This document shows positions 9,643 through 17,865 of a DNA stretch of 43,950 nucleotides, in pieces. The notes under the pieces were generated by a model. It worked only from the letters and a program-made list of their open reading frames with translations, was not told where the DNA came from and ran no database searches. Source of the DNA: Clostridia bacterium (lineage in GTDB: Bacteria > Bacillota > Clostridia > Oscillospirales > Butyricicoccaceae). A program made the position numbers and the translations under genes. Position 1 is the stretch's first letter; the number at the start of each line of letters is the position of its first letter. The DNA is taken from assembly GCA_021205365.1 (NCBI GenBank), contig JAJPXP010000037.1, positions 1-43,950 on the forward strand, read 5' to 3'.

Positions 9643-10152
9643 TTAGTTTGTTGTTGCAGCAGAATAGGTATACTCTTCCGGATTTGCTCCGCTCTTTTTG
9701 AGCTCGATATCCAGTTCAGAAGAGTTACCCGCATCGCCAGAACCATCACTATTTACAATAATCGCCAGATCACCGCGTTCACCCTGACCAGTTAACAAGC
9801 AGAAATATACATATGGCACAACAACTGTACTGCCGGTACCATATTTGATCTTGTGCGACAGTGCAAAATCCTGAAAGTCATCACCGACATAACGATCACC
9901 GCCAACGGTGAAAGACCTCTGGTTTCCAGTTTTCATGGTAGACTGACCAGCGCGGATGTAGTTCTTGTCTTGAGTAATCGGATTCAGGTTGCTGTCAAGC
10001 CCTGAAATTCCGGTTTCAACAACAGCATAGTTTGCCGGTTCTGCCTTCTTTTCTTCACTGGTATCAATGGCAAGAACCCAATCATCATTCGTAACCCAGC
10101 CTTCATAATCCGGATTCGGATTATGCTTGGACATAAGTGCACTCAGAATCAT
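9643..10152 (-). CDS. Major tail (tube) protein
   Basis: 169 aa. Position before the chaperone pair and the beta-rich composition fit the major tail tube protein. The N-terminal 'DWVLAIDTSEEKKAEPANYAVVETGI' and the 'GNQRSFTVGGDRYVGDDFQDFALSHKIKYGTG' stretch match the pattern of tube proteins in related Firmicutes prophages. ATG at 10152 has GGAGTGA upstream. The stop lies 19 bp before the chaperone start, and this is one of the few head-tail junctions here with a clean intergenic gap. Confidence 0.82.
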   Translation of the reverse strand: MILSALMSKHNPNPDYEGWVTNDDWVLAIDTSEEKKAEPANYAVVETGISGLDSNLNPITQDKNYIRAGQSTMKTGNQRSFTVGGDRYVGDDFQDFALSHKIKYGTGSTVVVPYVYFCLLTGQGERGDLAIIVNSDGSGDAGNSSELDIELKKSGANPEEYTYSAATTN

Positions 10153-10158
10153 AAATTA

Positions 10159-10557
10159 TCACTCCTTATTGGTTGCAAATCTGATAAGCAGGGATGATAC
10201 ATACACCCACTGCCCACTTTCTTCACGTCCTGCAAATGCAGGGGCGTTCTGCGTCATAATACTGAAAATACGATACTTCTCATTGTTTGGAAATCTGCGA
10301 ACCGATGTTAATGCCTGATGAATCCGTCCGAGTATCTGCAATGCAGCGAGTTGAGATTCATTCTTTGCATTCACAACGATAGTCATATCACTTTTGAATT
10401 TCGTACTATGCATGTACCGTGTTTCATTTCCTCCAGTCCATGCAACACTGACAGAATTTTCGGGCGGCGTTGCGCCGACTACAAGTGTTGTTTTACAGGT
10501 TTCCGGGAAATAATTCGTTATGACATCCGCCAAAATTTCATCATAAATTGTATTCAT
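10159..10557 (-). CDS. Minor capsid / tail completion protein
   Basis: 132 aa from the ATG at 10557, which overlaps the upstream stop as ATGA. A longer reading from 10590 lies inside the upstream gene and has no ribosome site. Pattern 'MNTIYDEILADVI', '...VSVAWTGGNETRYMHSTKFKSDMTIVVNAKN', and a C-terminal beta segment 'GQWVYVSSLLIRFATNK' resembles minor capsid protein 3 / tail terminator proteins, which cap the tail tube where it meets the head. Assigned by position (last connector before the tail tube gene) and recalled pattern. Confidence 0.7.
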   Translation of the reverse strand: MNTIYDEILADVITNYFPETCKTTLVVGATPPENSVSVAWTGGNETRYMHSTKFKSDMTIVVNAKNESQLAALQILGRIHQALTSVRRFPNNEKYRIFSIMTQNAPAFAGREESGQWVYVSSLLIRFATNKE

Positions 10558-10898
10558 CCCGACATTCCTTTTTGGGCAATCGCATTCCAATTTTTCTTGC
10601 AGTTTCTTTCACCAACCAGCCACCACATAAGTGAAGCGTTTGGATTCACATCGCGGCACGGATTGCCGGTAAATCCTACTTTGGCAGCATATGGGGTATC
10701 CCATACCATCCTGCCCTTTGAGGGCTGACTGGCAGAATAGCTAGATGCGATCAGTCCTCCCTGATCTTGCCTACAGTAAAAATTACAATCCTTCAATGCC
10801 TGAATCGTTACAACAGGTAAAACCTTTGAATTAAATTTTTCCTGCTTTGCCAGCTGGATAGCTGACGGATTCAGCCCAATCTTAATGGAAATATTCAT
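10554..10898 (-). CDS. Minor capsid protein 2-like (connector)
   Basis: 114 aa. Third of four short, overlapping genes between the capsid and the tail tube. The motif 'CRQDQGGLIASSYSASQPSKGRMVWDTPYAAKVGFTG' followed by 'WWLVGERNCKKNW' is typical of the Minor_capsid_2 family in Firmicutes phages. The family acts at the head-tail joint; its exact role is unsettled. ATGA overlaps at both ends show strict coupling. Confidence 0.75.
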   Translation of the reverse strand: MNISIKIGLNPSAIQLAKQEKFNSKVLPVVTIQALKDCNFYCRQDQGGLIASSYSASQPSKGRMVWDTPYAAKVGFTGNPCRDVNPNASLMWWLVGERNCKKNWNAIAQKGMSG

Positions 10899-11227
10899 CC
10901 TAACCCCACCTCCAGATGATGCAGCTTGCGGTCATCATACAACTGTTCAATAGTCAGTACGGTATACGTCTGCCCAAGAGCCTGTACACGCTGTCCTGCA
11001 GTAAACTCCGTGCCACTCGGGGAGGAATTCACGGCATCAAAAAACAGCGTTGCGGTTTGCTGACGCTGTGTGTTATTTGCATCAAGGACAATCTTGCTGC
11101 ACGGTTCGAGCCGAACATGCTGGAGATTAACCGGATCGCTATAAGTGATCTTCTGCCAGATGTCACAATTCTGTGGTGTACTCAACTCAGCACTGTGAAT
11201 TAACAGACGTTTGGGAATCGGTCTCAT
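10895..11227 (-). CDS. Head closure / minor capsid protein 1-like
   Basis: 110 aa, 'MRPIPKRLLIHSAEL' start and an even beta-strand pattern, ending 'YDDRKLHHLEVGLG', as in Minor_capsid_1 / head-completion proteins (SPP1 gp16-like function) that seal the portal after DNA packaging. It overlaps its neighbours by 4 bp on both sides. Function is inferred from order and pattern. Confidence 0.75.
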   Translation of the reverse strand: MRPIPKRLLIHSAELSTPQNCDIWQKITYSDPVNLQHVRLEPCSKIVLDANNTQRQQTATLFFDAVNSSPSGTEFTAGQRVQALGQTYTVLTIEQLYDDRKLHHLEVGLG

Positions 11228-11595
11228 TCTCTCAGCCCTCTCAAATATGCGTTGACAGTAATCAGACTATTTTTCACCATTGGAGATAGGGTTTGCGCAC
11301 CACTGTTACTTTCGGACGATCGTGCAGCTGCAGACGCGCTGAATTTGCCAAGTGTAAACGATTGTACGCCAGCTTCATTTAGTACACCTGCATTCTCGCT
11401 GAGATACTGTACTTGATATGCATATGCAAGCTGTAATTCATTTTGAATGAAGAGCGGGAAACTCGACGCATCCCGCCCAATCAGCCCATATAATGTTGCC
11501 CGATTGATTTCTGCGTCAGCCTGCATAATCAGCGCGTCGAAATCATCCGGCGGAGATGTGCCAAGCAATACCTCGTATGTTTCAGCCGTTATCAT
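11224..11595 (-). CDS. Head-tail connector protein (gp6-like)
   Basis: 123 aa, alpha-helical. The segment 'DDFDALIMQADAEINRATLYGLIG', followed by 'IQNELQLAYAYQVQYL', fits the adaptor family (SPP1 gp15 / HK97 gp6) that docks on the portal. It follows the major capsid gene directly with a 4-bp overlap, the standard location. A Ser/Ala-rich C-terminal stretch carries 'FTLGKFSASAAA'. Confidence 0.78.
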   Translation of the reverse strand: MITAETYEVLLGTSPPDDFDALIMQADAEINRATLYGLIGRDASSFPLFIQNELQLAYAYQVQYLSENAGVLNEAGVQSFTLGKFSASAAARSSESNSGAQTLSPMVKNSLITVNAYLRGLRE

Positions 11596-12452
11596 TCGCC
11601 ATCATCTTGAGTAGCATCCTCCGAAGCAACGGCCCTCTTCTTGATAAACAACGTTTCCGGTTTGGATACTTTATAACCGTAAACATTACGGCCTTGCACA
11701 GCGGACGCGCCGATGTACTTTCCGGAACCGCTGATATCCTGTACATGTACACCTACGGCCCATTCATTGACGTGGTGACACCAGTTCGGATGACCTGCAA
11801 TGATCTCAGTCGTATTGGAAAGTGTTGCATCCTCAAAAACAAGGAAGCCCGCAATCTTACCAACCGCACCGGTCTGAACTACAGCGTCACCAAGGTCAGA
11901 CGCTTTTACAAAATGATCCTTATCTTTCAGGACAAGCGCATAGACGTCCGGGGATAAATCAAGCCATCGTTTTCCGTCATTCGGAACTTTCGCCTTGGTC
12001 ATGGCTTTGCGGATATCTACGATCGTATCGTAAACTGTCAAGGTGGTCAGCTCCGTAGTATCACCAAATACAGTTGCTGCAGCTTCAAGGCAGTCTGTAG
12101 CATCCTGCTCCTGCTGGAGCGCCATGGAATAACCTGCGCTGTCCAGACGGTCAGCAACGAGGTTATCTGGTACGCTTACAGCGTCAAAGCCATCAATGAT
12201 TTCATTTACTGCATAATCCTTATCGATCAGCATAGTAAGGTATGACGTGGAACCGTTCGTTCCTTCAACACCATTCGCCTTATCGTATGCCTGAATCGAT
12301 ACTTCGGTATCACGTACTGGAATCTTAACCGAACCCGCTTTCGGACTGCCCTGATAACGGGTATTAAAAAACACGCCATCCTTCTTGATGAGCGTGTACC
12401 TGAGTTTTGCATCTACCAAAGACGCATATCTTACCTGAGATTCATGTGCCAT
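11592..12452 (-). CDS. Major capsid protein
   Basis: 286 aa, ATG at 12452 with an AAGGATG site about 8 bp upstream. The pattern 'RYASLVDAKLRYTLIKKDGVFFNTRYQGSPKAGSVKIPVRD', then 'YDKANGVEGTNGSTSYLTMLIDKDYAVNEIIDGFDA' and 'VADRLDSAGYSMA', is that of an HK97-fold capsid of the type found in Clostridia siphophages, including the expected spine and A-domain region ('GHPNWCHHVNEWAVGVHVQDI'). It lies right after a scaffold gene and before the connector set. The acidic C-terminal end (EDATQDDGE) is unusual but probably exposed. Confidence 0.9.
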   Translation of the reverse strand: MAHESQVRYASLVDAKLRYTLIKKDGVFFNTRYQGSPKAGSVKIPVRDTEVSIQAYDKANGVEGTNGSTSYLTMLIDKDYAVNEIIDGFDAVSVPDNLVADRLDSAGYSMALQQEQDATDCLEAAATVFGDTTELTTLTVYDTIVDIRKAMTKAKVPNDGKRWLDLSPDVYALVLKDKDHFVKASDLGDAVVQTGAVGKIAGFLVFEDATLSNTTEIIAGHPNWCHHVNEWAVGVHVQDISGSGKYIGASAVQGRNVYGYKVSKPETLFIKKRAVASEDATQDDGE

Positions 12453-12469
12453 TGAGTTGAATCATCCTT

Positions 12470-13033
12470 TCATTCTTTTTTCAGTTCGGGATTCATTGCG
12501 TAAAATGCAGCTTCTACACCGTCAATTTTCGGCGGCACGCCGCCCTGACGCTGTCCCCATGCCTTTACAGGCTGTGCAGCACCGAACAGATAGGGCTTCG
12601 TCTCTTTGAGCGCATCCAATGCTTCCTGTGCGCCTGTTACCTTGCCGTCTGACAGCTTGACACCCGTCATATCCATCAGCTGCATGGCGGCATCTGCATC
12701 CACAAGACCCATCTGAGAGCCAAGTGTCTTGATCTCTGCACTGATAACCAGCTTGTTTGCAGCGTCAATCTGTGCCTGCACCTCCGGCGGAAGCTGCGCA
12801 GCACGCTTTGATTTTTCTGCATCAAGAATGCTCTTGATTTCATCTTCAGTCATGCCGTACTGCTCAGCAAAGGACTTTGCAACTGATGTCTCTGCACGAC
12901 TTGTACGCGTCTGGATGGCATTCATCAGCGATTCTGCCAGCTGATTCGGATCAACTTGTGGTGCTGGCGCTGTTGGCGCCGGTGTCGGTGTGTTCGGTTC
13001 CTGATTAGGATTGTTATTGGTCGGCTCCGACAT
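12470..13033 (-). CDS. Capsid scaffold protein (DUF4355/GP20-like)
   Basis: 187 aa. A Pro/Thr/Ala-rich N-terminus of about 30 residues precedes a helical middle ('LAESLMNAIQTRTSRAETSVAKSFAEQYGM', 'LPPEVQAQIDAANK') and a C-terminal 'PKIDGVEAAFYAMNPELKK' segment that recalls the capsid-binding helix of scaffold proteins. Position just before the capsid gene supports the call. The ATG is preceded by GAGAGGTATTTATT. Two matching hairpins lie 20-60 bp upstream (see the separate entry). Confidence 0.82.
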   Translation of the reverse strand: MSEPTNNNPNQEPNTPTPAPTAPAPQVDPNQLAESLMNAIQTRTSRAETSVAKSFAEQYGMTEDEIKSILDAEKSKRAAQLPPEVQAQIDAANKLVISAEIKTLGSQMGLVDADAAMQLMDMTGVKLSDGKVTGAQEALDALKETKPYLFGAAQPVKAWGQRQGGVPPKIDGVEAAFYAMNPELKKE

Positions 13034-13053
13034 AATAAATACCTCTCGTTTAA

Positions 13054-13093
13054 CGCCCGTCGGCGATGGATTCCCGTTTTATGCCCGTCGGCA
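13054..13093 (-). promoter_or_regulatory. Twin RNA hairpins upstream of the scaffold gene
   Basis: Read on the minus strand, two 12-nt stem-loops, CGCC-GACG-GGCG (13065-13054) and TGCC-GACG-GGCA (13093-13082), sit 28 bp apart in the 122-bp gap before the scaffold start. They lie within a 21-bp direct repeat with three differences. Two of those differences are a compensating pair that keeps the stem. This suggests, but does not prove, an RNA element, perhaps a binding site for a regulator of scaffold translation. Confidence 0.4.
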
Positions 13094-13155
13094 ATCTCCG
13101 CAGCTTTTACCGCCATCCGCGTTCTGGGCAAAATAAAAACACCCTTTCGGATGCT

Positions 13156-14370
13156 TCATAGCTTGGCAGCACGACTTGCCTTAGCTGCTTGGCTTCTTCC
13201 GAAACCAAACACCTGTGTCCGGTCATTTCGTGCCGTTCTCCCTGTTTTATTTAAGAAGTCATTCAGTGTAGCTTTACGGTTTTTGAGCCGTATAGCTGCT
13301 GTGTTGAATCCCTCTTTGTCGCCCAGCTTGTCCAACATAGCACACTCGCGTTTACTGGCACGCACACGACGTTCCAAGTACCGCTGTTTCTGACTGAGTT
13401 TAAGGGTCTGAGCATTTTTTTCATTTTTAATTGGAGGACTTTTAACCGATAGTCCCGGAAAGAACGGATTTGAAAAATGTCCGCAGTTGATTCCCAACAA
13501 TCCTGCAGGCTGGCCATAGCTGGTGGAAGACCATGAAGTGTATGTAATGGAATTGCCGTACAGATCCGTCGTTACACCAGATTTACCTGACCGGCTATAA
13601 AGCCTCCCTTGAAACGGGGCGCATAGCGGACGTGCTCCAGCGTGTTCGCTTATTTCAATCAAATCCGAACCATAGGCATCCATGCGTGCAAACTGTGTCT
13701 CATGCGCTACATTGTTTACCGTTGTTCGGATGTCCATGTTGATGTACGCTTCTGGTGACCACTCACGACCAGATCGGTCGACAAAGCCAGGTAAGCCTTT
13801 CTCCGAAAAATCCTTGATGCATTGCCGCACTGCGGTTTGTCGGGATTGCATACCTGTTACGACCGCACCCGTGCGCCTCCCGAGAATTTGCAGGTACTCC
13901 GGTCGATTTGCGATATCAGCAATCTTATTAACAAGGCCAGTATAAGCGTCACGTGCCTTGTACATCATAACCGTGTTGACCAGATTGCACGCATTTTCAG
14001 TCTGCTGCTGATACATAGACAGCATTTGTATTACACTGCTGTCTGCCGATATTTCCGCATCATGGATAATACCCATACGCGCCGCTTCTTGTAAAGACGG
14101 CTCAACCTCGTTGACCGCTTGCCAAGCAGCATTTTCAACTGCTGCAACAATCAATTCAGGACAAATTTTTGTCCGTTGTGCAATGACTTTCGCTGCCTTC
14201 CGGTTAAACGATCCTGACTGAGCCAGTTTTGCGGCCTTCCACTTTGCTGTTTCCGTCATACCGCCGTAACTGGCAAGCTGTTCAGCAATTGCTGTCATCA
14301 GTTCGTCTGTCAGTTCCGAATACAGATCAACTATTGGCTGTGCCAGCTGTGCTGCCTGCTCCTGTGTCAT
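13156..14370 (-). CDS. Minor head protein (phage minor capsid protein 2, SPP1 gp7-like)
   Basis: 404 aa. The central block 'HAGARPLCAPFQGRLYSRSG' followed by 'YGQPAGLLGINCGHFSNPFFPG' is the signature of the phage_min_cap2 family, found next to the portal and carried into the capsid, in SPP1 as the ejection-linked protein gp7. The C-terminal third is very basic and helical (LSQKQRYLERRVRASKRE). The start at 14370 lies 44 bp inside the portal gene. Packaging- or ejection-related function is from family knowledge. Confidence 0.85.
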   Translation of the reverse strand: MTQEQAAQLAQPIVDLYSELTDELMTAIAEQLASYGGMTETAKWKAAKLAQSGSFNRKAAKVIAQRTKICPELIVAAVENAAWQAVNEVEPSLQEAARMGIIHDAEISADSSVIQMLSMYQQQTENACNLVNTVMMYKARDAYTGLVNKIADIANRPEYLQILGRRTGAVVTGMQSRQTAVRQCIKDFSEKGLPGFVDRSGREWSPEAYINMDIRTTVNNVAHETQFARMDAYGSDLIEISEHAGARPLCAPFQGRLYSRSGKSGVTTDLYGNSITYTSWSSTSYGQPAGLLGINCGHFSNPFFPGLSVKSPPIKNEKNAQTLKLSQKQRYLERRVRASKRECAMLDKLGDKEGFNTAAIRLKNRKATLNDFLNKTGRTARNDRTQVFGFGRSQAAKASRAAKL

Positions 14371-15793
14371 CGCCTACACCACCGTCCTTCGGAAACCAGT
14401 CTTCTGGCACACCTGAGATACTGTCTTCACTTGCAATCTGCGCAAGCTCTTTTTCGGCTTCGGCTTTTGAATAATGATTGATTTCCATGATGGCAGTCAA
14501 TCTACTCTCCAGTTTTGCACTCGTCAGGTCGATATGGCGCTGGATCAGCGTGCCGCGATCCTCAATGATACTATCATCAAAGTCCACCGTAATATTTGCG
14601 TCCGCATAGCCACACATCTGTGCCAGTGCGCGTCCCATACCGATCAGTGCAGACCGCAGAAGTATCTCGTGCTTTTTCATCGACTGATACAGTTCAGACT
14701 TCTCGCTGATGACCTCGGTCGCAGTCTTCACACCGTCTGTGTCAAATTGATACCGTTCGTTTCCCAATCCGCATTTTTTCGCCAGCAAATTCAGGTTGCG
14801 TTGAAGCCCGAGCTCGAACGAATCCGCCCGCAACTGCGGCTGAATATACTCTGGCTTTGCATTGGAATCCTTGGAATCATAAGCGTATGTAACAACATCG
14901 TTCGGGTCAAAACTTAACTTAGCAGTTCCGTCTTCCTGCATGGTCAGCTTTGCGATACCAGTAGGGACAATCATGCGTGTACGTCCCAGTGAAAATTCAT
15001 TGATATAGGCATCAAATACCAGGTCAACAGCTTTCAACAGATCAACCGCATTCCCGTATACAGACATACCCATAGGATTGTACAAGCTATACGAGTTCAC
15101 AATATTCGGGCGGATAATCTGGAAAGTTGGCACAGTGCATTTTGTATCGATATCTGCTTCCAGTCCCTCCGGAAGATCGATTGTTTCTCCCTTTTTGTTT
15201 AGATAAGTATTATGGATATGATATGTGCCATTTTCCAGCACGTGACGCTGCACATAATACGTCGCACCATCCATCCCACTTTCAATCAGTGAACCGAATG
15301 CACATTCCGTGATATGCTGCATGTCCCATTTCAGAGGATAAACCATTATACCTGGAACAAAATCAATGACCGGTGTTTCATTAACACCCTTATATTCAAC
15401 CAGTGCGCCGGTACCAATTGCAAACGCCAGCTCAAGCAAATTATTTGCTCGAACGAAAAAATCATTATCTTGTAAAATCGTGTCAAGCTGCGTAGCAAAG
15501 GCACCATCTGCAGTAATCTTGACCTTTTCATTCATCAACAGATTAGCGTAATCCTCAGCAATCATTTTCGCTGCGCCCAGCGAATACCGAGTCACACTAA
15601 CTGTTTTTGTACCGGTATTTACAGAATACTTATGAAAATTTTCCACATATCCCTTATACCAGTCCAACATCTCATCACAGAACGTATCATATCCGTCCGT
15701 CGGTGGGTGAAATTCCTGTTTGACCAGCCACGTGCGGATTACATCATCCCTGCGCCGATCAATCGAACCACTGCCCTCAATTTTCATTCCCAT
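14327..15793 (-). CDS. Portal protein (SPP1/A118 Gp6-like)
   Basis: 488 aa, a normal length for the SPP1-like portal. Features include 'GYVENFHKYSVNTGTKTVSVTRYSLGAAKMIAEDYANLLMNE', 'GTGALVEYK', and 'GNAVDLLKAVDLVFDAYINEF', then the C-terminal 'KCGLGNERYQFD...TATEVISEKSELYQSMKKHE' of the A118/SPP1 type. It forms the dodecameric DNA gate at the capsid vertex and binds the terminase. It begins 1 bp after the large terminase stop, and AGGAGC precedes the ATG. A Gly/Thr/Ala-rich tail overlaps the next start. Confidence 0.92.
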   Translation of the reverse strand: MGMKIEGSGSIDRRRDDVIRTWLVKQEFHPPTDGYDTFCDEMLDWYKGYVENFHKYSVNTGTKTVSVTRYSLGAAKMIAEDYANLLMNEKVKITADGAFATQLDTILQDNDFFVRANNLLELAFAIGTGALVEYKGVNETPVIDFVPGIMVYPLKWDMQHITECAFGSLIESGMDGATYYVQRHVLENGTYHIHNTYLNKKGETIDLPEGLEADIDTKCTVPTFQIIRPNIVNSYSLYNPMGMSVYGNAVDLLKAVDLVFDAYINEFSLGRTRMIVPTGIAKLTMQEDGTAKLSFDPNDVVTYAYDSKDSNAKPEYIQPQLRADSFELGLQRNLNLLAKKCGLGNERYQFDTDGVKTATEVISEKSELYQSMKKHEILLRSALIGMGRALAQMCGYADANITVDFDDSIIEDRGTLIQRHIDLTSAKLESRLTAIMEINHYSKAEAEKELAQIASEDSISGVPEDWFPKDGGVGDDTGAGSTAGTANS

Positions 15794-15794
15794 A

Positions 15795-17099
15795 TCATGC
15801 TGCTCCTAAATACAAAATATCGTCCTGCACAGTTTCTGTGCTGTATTCCATGCTGTCCAAACTGTCAATGTCCGTTGTACCGTTGTCCAGTCTGACATCC
15901 TTCACAGGCTGGCTATCATCATAAACTGCTTCTTCCAAAGCCTTGATATGCGCGGTACAGTGACGCATAATCTTAAACCTGTCCTGCGCCATCAGGCTAT
16001 TGTAAAAAGCAATTCGGTTGTTTATTGGACCTTTGATAGCATTTCGAACTTCAATACCAAGCCGTGCGCGGATAGCGGCAACCGTCAGACCTTCAATCAG
16101 CGTCTGTTCCGCGCTGTCGCAGAATGCCTCATAGACTTTGTACTTTGATTTCGCACGTCGGACAAAATCAATGAAGGCCTCCTCCAACTGTTTCGGAGAA
16201 AGCCTTCCGCTTTTCAAATTGTTGTGATAATACTCATCTAACAAGATCACCTGTTTAAATCCCGATGTGAAGCCAGTCAAAGTCATTGCATGCGCTGACT
16301 TACTTCCGCCGAAGTCTAAGCCAATCACGGCGTACATGATATCCGGTGGTGTATCAATCAGATATCGTTCCTTCTCATCTGCAAATTGCTGATAGATCAG
16401 ACCATCTGTTGCAGCCCATTCGCCGAGAATGAAACGCTTGTAAAACACTCCCGTAAACATTCGTCGGTATTTCGCTTTCGTTCTGGGAGACAAACTCAAA
16501 TTGTCATCCATCGTGAAATGCAGATGATAGATGTGCTTCTCTTTTGCCTGCTTGATATACTCGATATTCAGATAATGTGACGGTGCTGCCGGGTTGCAGT
16601 TCATGTAAACCTTTGAACCTTCCACAGAGCAACGGCCAATCATCTGCTCAATGAAGTTTCGCGGGAACAGCGCCGCTTCGTCCGCATATGCTCCTGCGGC
16701 TGTCAAGCCTTGCAATCTATCCTGTGACGCTTCGTTGTTTGCGTCATACAGGTAATAGACATTCGTTCCGATTTCAATGTAATTCTCACCGCTGCGAACA
16801 TAGTGATACGGAATGCCCCACGCAGTAAGAATCTGGAGCATGGGACTAATGACGTTCTTTTTCAGCGAGCCGATTGTCTTACCAGCGAGAATAAAATTCT
16901 GACCGTCAAAGACCTCAAGCGACCACATGAGAAACGAACAGATGCAGGCAATCGTCTTGCCGGAACGGATTGCGCCATCAGCAATCACAATATCGCAATT
17001 ACAATGCGGGCTTTTTCTTCGCCACCAATGGATCAGCTGCCTTTGTTTCGGTGAGAACGGCTTGAACTGGAAAGACTTATTCTTCTTCATCTTCACCAT
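15795..17099 (-). CDS. terL: Terminase large subunit (PBSX family)
   Basis: 434 aa motor-nuclease that packages DNA into the prohead. The N-terminal ATPase has the Walker A loop DGAIRSGKT at 41-49, Walker B ending YADEA with Asp140-Glu141, and a coupling 'CNPAAPSHYL' segment. The C-terminal RNase H-fold nuclease begins with 'VIGLDFGGSKSA' (Asp262). The family is PBSX/XtmB-like, commonly headful (pac) packaging. ATG at 17099 lies inside the small subunit gene (23 bp overlap) with AGAGG six bases before it. Confidence 0.94.
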   Translation of the reverse strand: MVKMKKNKSFQFKPFSPKQRQLIHWWRRKSPHCNCDIVIADGAIRSGKTIACICSFLMWSLEVFDGQNFILAGKTIGSLKKNVISPMLQILTAWGIPYHYVRSGENYIEIGTNVYYLYDANNEASQDRLQGLTAAGAYADEAALFPRNFIEQMIGRCSVEGSKVYMNCNPAAPSHYLNIEYIKQAKEKHIYHLHFTMDDNLSLSPRTKAKYRRMFTGVFYKRFILGEWAATDGLIYQQFADEKERYLIDTPPDIMYAVIGLDFGGSKSAHAMTLTGFTSGFKQVILLDEYYHNNLKSGRLSPKQLEEAFIDFVRRAKSKYKVYEAFCDSAEQTLIEGLTVAAIRARLGIEVRNAIKGPINNRIAFYNSLMAQDRFKIMRHCTAHIKALEEAVYDDSQPVKDVRLDNGTTDIDSLDSMEYSTETVQDDILYLGAA

Positions 17100-17616
17100 A
17101 TAAAGCCTCTAAATCAGCTTTCGTTGGTCGCATAGCCTTGAGGAAATCAGCAATGGCAGCCCCTCCTGTATCCAACTTAGGCTCAAATAATCCCAAATGT
17201 TTACCCAATAGCTCCAATGCTTTCAGCTTGTCAGCCAGCTTTACTTCCCTCTCTGTCATATCGCCTTTATCGCCAGACATTTGTTTTACTTTCACCGCCT
17301 GGATGCAGGCTAGATCATCCCGTGCAGCACCCCTAATAACAGATGCATCTGCTGGGTTAATGACATCCGCTGCATTTACAAAAGCAACTTTCGCCAGCTC
17401 CTGAATAACGCGGTCCTGGCTGATGCCCGTACGGCGGCTGCGCTCGGCTTTTGCTTTTGCAATGGCTTCCGAAACTGAACTTTTCTGAACCAACTTATAG
17501 CCTTCTTGTTCAGCAGTTTTCGGAGAATACCCCGCTCTTATAGCTGCCTGAGTAGCATTCAGGTCAATCAGATATTCTTCAACAAATCTCTTCTGTTTCT
17601 CTGTTATGCTACTCAC
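17077..17616 (-). CDS. terS: Terminase small subunit
   Basis: 179 aa, XtmA-type. The N-terminal helix-turn-helix has the usual 'TEKQKRFVEEYLIDLNATQAAIRAGYS' pattern that recognises the packaging site, followed by 'AEQEGYKLVQKSSVSEAIAKAKAERSRRTGISQDRVIQELAKVAF' oligomerisation helices. It ends in an acidic tail (ALYGEDEEE). Start is GTG at 17616-17614 with GGGAGGT upstream. It opens the structural operon, just after the tRNA and its terminator-like hairpin. Confidence 0.92.
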   Translation of the reverse strand: MSSITEKQKRFVEEYLIDLNATQAAIRAGYSPKTAEQEGYKLVQKSSVSEAIAKAKAERSRRTGISQDRVIQELAKVAFVNAADVINPADASVIRGAARDDLACIQAVKVKQMSGDKGDMTEREVKLADKLKALELLGKHLGLFEPKLDTGGAAIADFLKAMRPTKADLEALYGEDEEE

Positions 17617-17635
17617 CTCCCGGCTGAATTTTTAC

Positions 17636-17670
17636 ACAACAAAGCCGCCCCGATTGGAGCGGCCCGTTGT
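17636..17670 (-). terminator. Terminator-like hairpin between tRNA-Met and terS
   Basis: On the minus strand GCCGCTCC-AATC-GGGGCGGC (17663-17644) has one internal mismatch, is extended outward by ACAAC/GTTGT pairing, and is followed by TTTGTTGT. A moderate intrinsic terminator, or a processing hairpin that frees the tRNA 3' end. If it stops most transcripts, terS must be reached by read-through or antitermination. Confidence 0.5.
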
Positions 17671-17700
17671 AAAAGAGAGAAAAACATTATGAAAAAACAG

Positions 17701-17775
17701 TGGTTCCAGAGGCTGGAATCGAACCAGCGTCCTCCAGCTTATGAGGCTGGTGAGCTACCGCTGCTCTACTCTGGG
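17701..17775 (-). tRNA. tRNA-Met(CAU), initiator-like, encoded in the prophage
   Basis: A complete cloverleaf with encoded CCA (complement of 17701-17703). Acceptor CCCAGAG/CTCTGGA, D-stem GAGC/GCTC, anticodon stem CCAGC/GCTGG with loop CTCATAA (anticodon CAT), variable loop AGGAC, T-stem GCTGG/CCAGC with TTCGATT loop. The first acceptor pair is a C1-A72 mismatch and the D-stem has A11-U24. Both are hallmarks of bacterial initiator tRNA; elongator tRNA-Met normally has G1-C72 and a pyrimidine 11-purine 24 pair. The three G-C pairs of the initiator anticodon stem are not present (29-41 is A-U, 31-39 is C-G). It may be an initiator derivative. Confidence 0.92.
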
Positions 17776-17784
17776 ATATCTCCT

Positions 17785-17813
17785 CGCCCGGCAAGGGGGA
17801 AAGTCGCCGGGCG
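17785..17813 (-). other. Strong GC hairpin just 5' of the phage tRNA
   Basis: CGCCCGGC/GCCGGGCG, eight perfect pairs around a 13-nt loop, 9 nt upstream of the tRNA 5' end on the minus strand. It lies between the promoter and the tRNA. No T tract follows, so it is unlikely to be a terminator; it could guide 5' processing or act as an antitermination structure. Confidence 0.5.
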
Positions 17814-17865
17814 GGGATGTGTGTAATTGGAGGTTCAAATGTCTCTCCCGTTTTTTGACGATACT

